NCBI GenBank assembly: GCA_024449915.1
Contig: JAMZAV010000780.1
Coordinates: forward strand, 1 to 64,000
From: Sweltsa coloradensis
Lineage: Eukaryota; Arthropoda; Insecta; Plecoptera; Chloroperlidae
Direction: 5' to 3'
DNA: 64,000 bases
In this document: in pieces, positions 21,801 through 33,800 of the stretch
Layout: each line of letters begins with the position of its first letter
Numbering within the stretch: position 1 is the stretch's first letter
Translations under genes and position numbers: made by a program
The notes under the pieces: generated by a model
Databases searched by the model: none
Told to the model about the DNA's origin: nothing
The model's input: the letters and a program-made list of their open reading frames with translations, nothing else

Positions 21801-24800
21801 CTAGTATCAAATCAAGGTCCCCTAGATTACCGCTATAGGCTTCGCTGCCGCTGACAGGCCGATGGCCAAACCTCCGCTAGGAGTAGATACAGGGGACCTT
21901 GGTATCAAATATTATTTGGTAATATAAATGGGGTCTCCGCCTGCTCCCAAAGTTAGAGGTGTGTAATTCCCCGGAAAAAAGTATAATGATGTTAATGGCT
22001 GTTCTGGTAACCTTTCTGGGCCCAGAAGAGGTATAATGGTGCCAATGGCTGTTCTGGTAACCTTTCTGGGCCCAGAAGAGGTATAATGGTGCCAATGGCT
22101 GTTCTGGTAACCTTTCTGGGCCGAGAAGAGGTAAAATGATGTCAATGGCTGTTCTGGTAAGCGAATGAAAGGCAGATGCCATTCTACTCGTCGAGTCTAT
22201 CGAATGTTCCCCCCCTGGCTATCCAAAACCAATCACGAACTAGGGTACGTTTTCTATGCGGTCCGCGCCAGCGCTACAGGGCTCGCCAACACAAAATGCA
22301 AACTGCTACGCTCTGACGGTAAGGTGAGACTAATCCTAGTTAGAAATTGTTCAGGGTTCAGACAGAGGCTTTTAGAAGAAGACTGATGAAGAGGACTTCT
22401 AACCCACACAGGAGAAGTGAAGTTAAATAAGTCCAAAAGAGTTGTTTCAGGGGCAAAACAATGGTACTAAGCCAAACAAAATTAATAGAAGGCTCCGTGA
22501 CCCGTGTGCTTAATAACGATGTTGACATCCAAAATTGTATTTCTTCCCTAAAGTAAAATCTGGGATACACCACTGTATGTATAGCAACAGGTTTTTTCTC
22601 ACAAAACAGTGCATATTATGTATGTTCAGAAATATTTATCCTCCAAATAGGAAGAACCAGAAAAACTCGTCAAAGTAAAGTTTACTTCCCCCTAGAACTT
22701 GAGTCTGAAGTTTATGAGGTTTAAGGGCGCGTCAACCGTTAGGTCATATTGCGCCTTCTGCGATATTATAGTTTATTAGAGTTAATAACTATATATTTTT
22801 TCAAAGGGGTGGAACGTAAGGGGAGACGCGGGGGGACGCGGGGTGGACCGGCCTGTGCTGGTCAGAACCAGCCACAAGCAAGGAGAGGTCAGGGTCGTAG
22901 TGCCGAGGGCAAGGCTCGGGGCGGGCTTGGCTGGGTCGGGGTGGGGAGGGGGGAGGGGAGGAGAGGGCCTGTGGTCTGTGGCGACATCAGGCCTAGAACT
23001 TGCGGGCATCCAAACTCATCATTTGCTTATTGATTCGATTAGTGTTTGCACTACTAGTCTACATGTCGATACTCAAAACATCTAATATTAAATCAAACGT
23101 GTTAATTTTTATCATTACACAGCTCCAATACAAGCTTCTTTGTACTCACCTGAAATGTACTGTTGAAATATAGGCCTAAATACAACACGTTACCAGTGGT
23201 GTATTAGCGATGATTGGCGATCACCGGATTGGCCTACGTGTAGTGATGTTTTCAGAGTAATACATGGGTGTCCATAGGGGGTTGGGGAGGAGGGGCGAGG
23301 GGTCAGGAGGGGCACATGCCCGGAACACTAAATGTGTAATAAAATATTTTATATTTTTTTAAAAGTTTGTTTGTGATAGGCCTATAGTCTACCAATGTGT
23401 TTACCTAAAAGGTACTTATATGTTGTAGTTTCATTGCTTGGAATCGAATATCCAAGTACAGTACAATCCACATTTAACAAACCACATATCAGTGAGCAAA
23501 ATACACTTCCAAAATTGCAAAAATTGCAATTTCAGTTCCATAGCCGAAAAAATGTTTCTCTTCGTGAATTTGCTGAGTGGGGGATGTTTCTCGTTGTGGA
23601 GAAATGTGCCCTTCCCTTGCTTTCTATCCTGTGCACGGGCGCCAGTGGCGTAATAAGTGGGAAAACATGCGTTTCTCCTGCATTTTACACAAAGCTATCA
23701 ATGCAAGCAATCCCAAAAGTTAAGCAGAATCGGGCGTGGTCAGGGGTAGAGTGGGTGACCGCTCAGCCCTGAAACTCACGTATACCGCTGGTTAGAGCAG
23801 ATGGATGGTTCGAGAGCTAGTGTAACGGCTTCGTTCTCCTCGACATCTGCTCGGCAGTCCGGATTAGTGGAGGAACCTATATGACTGTCAATGTTACACC
23901 GTCCTTTCGGATGGGACGTTAAGCCGTTGGTCCCCTTGGTACTTTTCGAAAGGAGTAGGCTGCGTACCGGTACCGGGTTTCCCCTCCTCCCTTCTGTTCA
24001 TACTTCATCCTCATCTATCACCACTCATCGTCTCGAATAGCCAAAGTGCATCCATATGAGACGTTAAGCAATAATCAATCATCAACCCATGACAAAGATC
24101 CCTATGCGTTCAAGACGCGTAGGAAAGGAAGGACATGCCGACAAGCAACGAGAACGAAACTATACACCCTGTCTTAGCGAGGTTCTCTGATTTGTTCACA
24201 GTAAATTATACACTGAACCGTCGTATTGTTCGGTCAGGGACATCTTCATAGCGGTTTGTAATAACACAGCACTCAAGACCATTTCCTACCTTTCATTCGT
24301 TTTTTACTTACATATTGCAGTGTGTAGACAGATGTGATTTATATCATTTTATTAGGCGCATTATTAACTGTCGGTTGACGCGTCATTATATTAATAAAAA
24401 TATCCCTTCGTGGCTCGTCGTTCCCTGCCTGTCCACGCAACAGGTTTTGATTGTTGACCAGTCAATCGCACTTTTTTGCCACATGAGCATTCTAGCGCTA
24501 GCTACAGCCCCCAAGAGCTTTGTTTTGTTTTTGTTATCACTATCAGATAAGATTAAAATGTCATATATTAGGCTATCAAACAGCAAACTTCACAATATCT
24601 CAATTTTGAAAATTACTTAACTCGAATTTTTTCTGGTATCTAAAACATTAAATTTTGTTGTATTCAATAGTATAATACATCGGAGATGGCTTTTAATGTG
24701 ATACACGTCAAAACAATAACAAAAACAAAAACAAAACAGAGCTCTTGGGGCGGCAGGGTCCACTAGATACCTAACAGCTGCTGTAAGGTGGGTCTTCGCT

Positions 24801-27800
24801 TGTACTTCCACAATGTATAAGCGCCATTTTATATCTTGAAGTCAAGGCCCACTTGATAATGTGTCTACTGAGTGCACGCACACATAATCCAACGGACCTC
24901 AAAGAGATTTTGTAAACAAACAGAAAACTGCAGCTGGACATCAATTTGAGTAGTCGGTTGCACATTTGAATGCAATAAATACATAAATAGGCTACCACTT
25001 ATATTCTTTGATTATTATATTTGCAGGTAACATTATGATGTAAATAATTTTAATATCTTTCAACTTTATTTCTCAATTTTCATTTGCATAATGGATATTA
25101 GGGCCCGAGGCAAACGGCATTGATGGGGTTGGTGAGATAAAGATGAGCCCAAACCATACTTGCACCATGTATAAACCAAAACCTAATGATTCATTTTAAT
25201 CAAACTTGAACTTGAATCTGCTCTAAGCCTAGGGCCTAGGCCTAAGAACGCGGTAAACCTCCAGACCTAAGCTCTACGTCGACTTATGCCTAGGGGCGTC
25301 ATCCCCAGACTACAAGAACGCAGAACGCTTATTTATTAGGTAAGGTCTAGGCCTTGGTCTATGAAAAATCCCACACAAAGTCTAGCTAGCCTAGACTTAT
25401 GCACACACAATCTGTTATCGTGGAGTTGTAACTACAATCTAACTAAATACAAAAGTAATAATGGTAACAATCCACAATGCCAAATCCTTGCTGTCCATGA
25501 TCTGTCAAAACAAAACAAAAACATAGCACATTCTGCTACGGATAATATTACAGAGCGTATTCGGAGCGCTCCAGATTATTTTTAAAACACACGCTAAGAT
25601 ATAAAATGGCGGTTTGTTTACATCAGGTGAGAAGACCCAGCTAACAGCAGCTTAGCATAAGTATCTAGTGGACCCTGGGGGGCGGTACCTATAGCGCTGT
25701 GGGGAAAAAGTGCGATTGCCAGGACAACAATTAACACTGTGCGCGTGGACAAGCAGGGAACTAGGAGCCATGAGTATCATCTAGGAAGCAGTGATAAATA
25801 TCATTGCGTTGAATGTTATGATTTTATTATTTCCTTGCTAAAGTAGACTTCGATATTAACGAATTCTTTTAATATCAAATTGCTGACAGTAAACATTACA
25901 GTCATTTGTTCATCTTCAACAATGCTTTCATGTATACGGGAAAATGGCCGCTATACATTGAGAAGGCAATCCCTGATGTACGACAACATGTCAGCCAACA
26001 ATATTTATGATGTTAGGTGCATACAAATATTAGGGAATTAGCCGACACCCAAACCAGCGTCGCTTCGCTGCGGCGTCGCCCCATCCGACTTGATACCCTC
26101 GCAGGGGATTACTTGCAACGTCACGCAGGCGGGCGGGATGAGCTTCACGACCTCCTCTCGCGCCCTCGCGCCTTTCGGCCCCGCCCCCACTTCAGGTACC
26201 CCTACCACCATTTTACCCTCCCCGTCAATTGACTCTTTCATATTTGTTCTATCTGTCTGCCACTGTCCGTCTGTTGACTGAACCACTTCCTGCCTGTCGT
26301 CATTAAAAAATATATAAGAGTATTGTACTTGATTTGGCTAAAGAGGCCCAAACTTGCCCTATATTGGACTTCCTGCCCTTTGGGCAGGTAAATATCAATA
26401 AATATAATAATCCTAGGAAAACACCAGAGTCGTTGTTAGACGAGTGAGTGAGCCATGTGTTAAGTACCCGATAACATTCCCTTTCCTCCCCCTACCAAAG
26501 GCTGGATTCAGCATGGTACTTTCTTCCCTAGCCTAGCCGCATTATGGCCTTACAGTTAACGCGCCCTTATACAAACTAAACTCAAAACCCTACCATTTAT
26601 ACCTCAAATATCAATCAACTTACATGCAAATGTTCCCCGATACTCGACACATGCCTCGCTAACTCGTCCAAAAACGATTCTGGCGTTTCCTGGTCTAGTT
26701 TGCTAAGGCGCCTGTATACCAGGAATGAGGGAACTGGGTTCAAACAACAGTTGGGTTACATTTGTAATTACTGGATTGTATTAAAAAATTAAGGAACTAA
26801 GCTAATTCCCTATTTAAGTTGTTCTATAAATGCTCATTTATTCGCAAGTCAGCATCTCGTCTATTTGTTGTCTGTGCTGGTGGCAGAAATGAATCGCGTT
26901 CCATACACATTTTTTGTATAGTTATTCTCATTTAGTTTCGGCCTAATATTCGCCTCAGCCAAGCCAATCATTACAACACAATTAGTATAGATGAAAATAA
27001 TGACCTCTTATTACAAGAGGTATGCGAGCTGACAATCATGCTACAGTTGCTTGGGCAGTGGGTCAATGCCCCGTTACGACCCGTTGTCCCGACGCTTGTC
27101 ACCCGTACCACTGTCACGTGATGCAGAGCTTGTCACCCGTACCACTGTCACGTGATGCAGTGTGCTTGTCACCCGTACCACTGTCACGTGATGCAGATGC
27201 TTGTCACCCGTCCACTCTCACGTGATGCAGATGCTTGTCACCAGTACCACTGTCACGTGATGCAGATGATTGTCACCCGTACCACTGTCACGTGATGCAG
27301 ATGCTTGTCACCCGTACCACTGTCACGTGATGCAGACGCTTGTCACCCGTACCACTGTCACGTGATGCAGGTGCTTGTCACCCGTACCACTGTCACGTGA
27401 TGCAGATGCTTGTCACCCGTACCACTGTCACGTGATGCAGACGCTTGTCACCAGTACCACTGTCACGTGATGCAGATGCTTGTCACCCGTACCACTGTCA
27501 CGTGATGCAGATGCTTGTCACCCGTACCACTGTCACGTGATGCAGATGCTTGTCACCCGTACCACTGTCACGTGATGCAGCTATGCTTGTCACCCGTACC
27601 ACTGTCACGTGATGCAGCTATGCTTGTCACCCGTACCACTGTCACGTGATGCAGATGCTTGTCACCCGTACCACTGTCACGTGATGCAGATGCTTGTCAC
27701 CAGTACCACTGTCACGTGATGCAGACGCTTGTCACCCGTACCACTGTCACGTGATGCAGATGCTTGTCACCCGTACCACTGTCACGTGATGCAGACGCTT

Positions 27801-30800
27801 GTCACCAGTACCACTGTCACGTGATGCAGATGCTTGTCACCCGTACCACTGTCACGTGATGCAGATGCTTGTCACCCGTACCACTGTCACGTGATGCAGG
27901 TGCTTGTCACCCGTACCACTGTCACGTGATGCAGTGCTTGTCATCCGTACCACTGTCACGTGATGCAGGTGCTTGTCATCCGTACCACTGTCACGTGATG
28001 CAATGCTTGTCACCCGTACCACTGTCACGTGATGCAGAGCTTGTCACCCGTACCACTGTCACGTGATGCAGATGCTTGTCACCCGTACCACTGTCACGTG
28101 ATGCAGATGCTTGTCACCCACCCGTACCACTGTCGGTACCCAAGGTTTACTCTCCACACCTAGCATCTAGATTGTCTGGCAGGTACCACACAACAAACAT
28201 ATACCTTTTTGTTTAGAGTTCCTAGTTACACTGCAGAAATGAAACGAATAGAGGAAACCGTAGAGAATAGACCAAAATCATTGTTACTTCTCCAATGACA
28301 AAAACATTTATTTAGTGCGTTTATTGTATTCGCATATATAATAAACAGAACGCCTAATGTCAGGCACGGTCCGTGCTCGAAGAAGGAAACCCCGAAATAT
28401 TGGACTATTTTTTAGAAACCCAGCTTCAGTGTAGGCTATACGTTTTTTTTATGTGCCGTATAATTTTAGTTCTAACGCAATAATTTGATGAGCGTAGCGA
28501 GCGAAGCGAAGATTCCATTTCACTACACTGGAGAAAAAAATCCGTAATGTTTTTTATTCTTTTTTTTGTATTTTTGTCTATTTGTTTACACGATTATTTT
28601 TTTTTATTAAATTATTTCTCATGAAAATCGCAATTTACGATTATTTTCGATTTTTAAAACAATTCTTCGTTTTTAACATTGTTTATCCGATTGTAATGAT
28701 TTTTTCACAGAATCTTAATTTTATGAATTAATATATTCGTTTGATTATTGAGAACAATCAAACAATTATTTCTTACAATAATTTGCGATTTTACGATTTT
28801 GCTATGATGCTGCGATAATGCTAAGGTTAAATTTTTTTTTTTTTTTAGTGAAAGGTGTTTTAGATTTGAAAAAAAATACATCTAAACATTCACCAGACGG
28901 ATTTTATAATTTTCGTTTTGTTTGATAAATATGATTTTTTGCCTTTGCTTTGTTGGAAAATGTATGTTTTTTTGTAACAAATCTATATTTCCCATATTTT
29001 AATTAAAAGATGATAAATTTCATCAAAAAAGTGTCTAGTTAATTTGTCAGAATAAGACTTGTGAGCATATTAAAAAAGAAATTATCCTTTTATCTTAAAA
29101 ACTGTAGAAGAAGGAAGGAAAAAATGTTAGCAAATGTGTTAGAATAAAAGTTTTGAGATAATAGCATTTAAAGTTTATTTATGTAGATTTTTTGGTTAAA
29201 TTTGAGTGTAACATAGCCAAAGGTTCAGTTTATTTATTTTAAATGAATTCACTGGGCCTTTATAACCAGGTAATCTAGGATTCTTTAAAATTGACTAAAA
29301 TTGTTATGAATAACACTCTATCTATACAGCCCTAGATTATGCCTAATATCAGTAATAGTAAGCCATTTTCCCATACAAAATAGCATGCAACGCTCAAGAA
29401 AAAATCATTCAATGCTTTTAGCATTATATCAGCATAAAATAAATTTATGTTGTCAATAAACTAGGAAACGCTCAGTTGGACGCGTTGATAAGCGAGCACG
29501 TGCTATAGCTAGACCCACATTGCACATTTTTTTTAAATTTAAAAATTTACGACGTTCGCGTTTCCAGTATTATTTATTATTGCCAAGGTATTTGGGTAAA
29601 CCCGTGTTTAAATCTTTACTTTAAAATCCACCGCCATCTAGAGGATCTTGACTCCTTGGGAAAACTATTTAAACTCTTTGTTGACAAATAATAGACTACT
29701 TCCTCGAAAGTATTTTGATTACTTCTAGGTGGCAGTGCATTAGAAACTGCGCGTCTTTTCGTTGCCATGGCAACGTTACTTTTGTTATAATGTAATTTCC
29801 ATCTACACTACTTATCGGATCAAACTAAAATTAACATATTCGTGACCGGACGGACATTCTAAATGATTTGGCTATCTCAGATTTTGTCGCCGGTTAGTTT
29901 GAAAAAAAAACTTTCGATAACTTTAATGTAACTTTTTAACTTTTGAACGATTTTGCCACAAAACTAATGGCATTCAATCGAGAACAAAGCTTGCGGATGG
30001 TCAAAATTTCAACTCGATCCGAGCCTCCGTTCGAACGTTATCGCGAGACATACAAACAAAAAAAAAAAAAAAAAAAAAAAACAAACAAACAAAAAAAAAA
30101 AAAAAAAAAAAAACAAAACCAGTGACTAATTTTTCCGGCAGAGTCAAATGGAAACGCTCGCTTCGCTCGCTTAATAAAAAGGTAGAGTTAAAAAACCATT
30201 AAAACAATAATAATGCAAAATTGCTGGTTTTTCGTACATTTTTAGTGAATTAATAACCCCTTAAACAAATACGCTCATCCAACAACGCGCCTGAAAAAGC
30301 GTTTGCGAAGCTTCCTAGTAGTTTGCTTTTAAAAATAGTTTATATAGATTGTATTTTCACTTTTCCATGATGATTTTACCCAGATACATGTAATTGGTTG
30401 CCTCTACCATGCATCACAACCTAAGCCCGTTTTATATTATTCTTAAAGCAATCTTAAAACAACAACACAATCATCAAACAGAGGTCCACTCTGTATCTAC
30501 GTGTTTGGTTTGCGTATCACGTTCAGTTCATAAGAAACGCAAGAACAAAACCACATAACACGATCTTGAAAACGCGATTATGAGAGCGAAAAAGTGATTA
30601 TGTTAATCTCGAGCCCAGCGTTGAAGAAGCCTTCAAATACAAACCGGTTATGCAACAAATAATTACCAACAATCAGCCTGGAGGTAGTCTGCGTAATGGC
30701 CGGGTAGGAGCGGAGGCCCGCGGAAGCGTGTGGCAAGCCAAACATTACGGTACACGACAACTCCTTCCTCGGGCGCAATCATGGTTGAGCGACCTGTTGT

Positions 30801-33800
30801 TCACACGCAGGGAGGGTCATTGCGACGATGATAACACTGATGACGCTCTATACAGGATTCGAAAAAAGGAGGATTAAAAAACAAGTCCGAAGATAAAATA
30901 AGACTCATCTTTCCGAGTATGCACATCTTGATCGATGAGATAATGTAGACGCAGTTTGAAAAGTAGAAACGCACATTTCCGGCTTCGTTCGTTGCGTTCC
31001 CGAGCTAACTACTGTGTAGTGGTTTCTAGCTTCATCCACCAGTCGTGCATGCCATGCAGGTCAGACAAAATGTGTCCACACCACCCACTGGCCCCCGTGA
31101 CTGCCTTGACCAAATAATAAGCCACTAAACCTCCCGATGTCCTCAACAACGGACAAGTAAAGTACATGTAAAGACACTCACTCCCTCTTATTGGCCAACA
31201 ACGAGCTTCGCTTGACTGAAGAGTCTCATTACTTTGCAATTAAATGCAGGCCGGCTATTGCAGTACAATGTAATAAGATGGGTGTGTGTATATGAATACC
31301 CTTGCCTTGTGCGACGTGAGGTAACCGCCCCGACTACTAGTGTCTGCAGCTTGATGACTTTGTAAGCCACCTGACATAAACCCTTGCCTTGTGAGACGTG
31401 AGGTAACCGCCCCGACTACTAGTGTCTGCAGCTTGATGACTTTGTAAGCCACCTGACATAAACCCTTGCCTGTGCGACGTGAGGTAACCGCCCCGACTAC
31501 TAGTGTCTGCAGCTTGATGACTTTGTAAGCCACCTGACATAAACCCTTGCCTTGTGCGACGTGAGGTAACCGCCCCGACTACTAGTGTCTGCAGCTTGAT
31601 GACTTTGTAAGCCACCCGACATAAACCCTTGCCTTGTGCGACGTGAGGTTACCGCCCCGACTACTAGTGTCTGCAGCTCGATGACTTTGTAAGCCACCTG
31701 ACATAAACCCTTGCCTTGTGCGACGTGAGGTAACCGCCCCGACTACTAGTGTCTGCAGCTTGATGACTTTGTAAGCCACCTGACATAAACCCTTGCTTGT
31801 GCGACGTGAGGTAACCGCCCGACTACTAGTGTCTGCAGCTTGATGATTTGTAAGCCACCTGACATAAACCCTTGCCTTGTGCGACGTGAGGTAACCGCCC
31901 CGACTACTAGTGTCTCGCAGCTTGATGACTTTGTAAGCCACCTGACATAAACCCAGTGCCTTGTGCGACGTGAGGTAACCGCCCCGACTACTGTGTCTAG
32001 CAGCTCGATGACTTTGTAAGCCACCTTGACATAAACCCCTTGCCTTGTGCGACGTGAGGTTAACCGCCCCCGACACTAGTGTCTGCAGCTCGATGACTTT
32101 GTAAGCCACCTGACATAAACCCTTGCCTTGTGCGACGTGAGGTAACCGCCCCGACTACTAGTGTCTGCAGCTTGATGACTTTGTAAGCCACCTGACATAA
32201 ACCCTTGCCTTGTGCGACGTGAGGTAACCGCCCCGACTACTAGTGTCTGCAGCTTGATGACTTGTAAGTCCTGACATTAAACCCTGCCTTGTGGAGTGAT
32301 GGTAAACGCCCGACTACTAGTGTACTGACTTGATCTTTGTAAGCCACCTGCATAAACCCTTGCCCTTGTGCGACGTTGAGTTATCAGCCCGACTACTTGT
32401 CGTGCAGCTTGATGACTTGTTTAAGCACCTGACTTATAACACATGGCATGTGCGACGTGACCGGTAACCGCCTCGACATCTAGTGTCTGCAGCTTGATGA
32501 CTTGTAAGCCACTGACAAAACCCTTGGCGTGTGCGACGTGAGGATAACGCTACCGACTACATAGTGTCAACTGCAGCTTGATGACTTTGTAAGCACCTGA
32601 CATAAACCTTGCCTTGCGGCGTGATGTAACCGCCCCGATACTAGTCTGCACTTGATGACTTGTAAGCACTGATATAAAAACCTTGCTTAGTGGACGTGAG
32701 GTAAACAGCCCGATACTATATGCTGCAGCTTGATGCAATTTGTAAGCACGTGACAAAACCCTTGCCTTTTTTTGTTATTGTTCATGAAATGTGATTGAGT
32801 TACGCCCGATACTAGTGTCTGCAAAGATGACTTTGTAAGCCACCTGACATAAACCCTTGCCATTAAAGCGACGTGAGGTAACCGCCCCGACTAAAAGTGT
32901 TCGCTTGATGACTTTGTCAAGCCACCTGACAAAAAACCCTTGCTTTGTGCACGTGAGGTACCGCCCATACTAGTGTCTGCAGCTTGATGACTTTGTAAGC
33001 CACCTGACATAAACCCTTGCCTTGTGCGACGTGAGTAACCGCCTCGACTACTAGTGTCTGCAGCTTTTATGAATTTGTAAGCCACCTGAAAAAACCCTTG
33101 CCTTTTGGGGACGTGAGGTTAACCGCCCCGACTACTAGTGTCTGCAGCTTGATGACTTTTTAAGCCCCCTGACATAAACCCTTGCTTGTGCGGGGCGTGA
33201 GGTTACCGCCCCCCACTACTAGTGTCTGCTGCTTGATGACTTTGTAAGCCACCTGACATAAACCCTTGCCTTGTGCGACGTGAGGTAACCGCCCCGACTA
33301 CTAGTGTCTGCAGCTTGATGACTTTGGAAGTTGGTTGCTTAAAGTTTGCATATCTGAAAAAAATTTATAGATCTCACTGGTAAATATTTTCAGATTACGT
33401 GACCTTTAATAAAATTATGTGTGTTATATTGATGGAAATGTTACATATTATGACCACTAGTTTTGTCACAAATTATCCCTAGAATAACAATTAAGATATC
33501 AAGTGGGCTTGTCGATGCCTTGGAGTAGATTGTTTCATGACCCTTGACTTATGAACAAGGAATTATGACCCGGAAACCTTTACCTTCGGGATTTCGTGAT
33601 AGAGGCGTGAATTTGGGCTCAAACACTCCTAATAATATTCTTATCAAATTGCCAAGAAGAGGCCTAAAATAGTCATCTGGTTTGGGGGTTGAGGAGTCAA
33701 ACATTGGGGGTGGGGAAAAATCATATCACATCATATTACAAACTCATATCATCATTAATCATCAAATATTAAATGCTTACCTAACATTGACGGATTAGTT

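Noticed and set aside
22749..23085. Gly/Arg-rich or Pro-rich short frames over the G-rich block
   Set aside because: Low-complexity G-rich DNA gives such peptides in any frame; no splice or family support.
26040..26285. Possible GC-rich exon with a donor-like site near 26196
   Set aside because: Open in several frames on both strands, with no recognised peptide; it would break the serpin phase if included.
27085..28130. CRISPR array
   Set aside because: Units are contiguous ~35-bp tandem repeats with no unique spacers, in a eukaryotic intron.
31582..32109. 175-codon antisense repeat protein in the 82-bp satellite
   Set aside because: 82 is not a multiple of three, so the 'protein' changes frame each unit and only survives where indels happen. 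No start or splice support.
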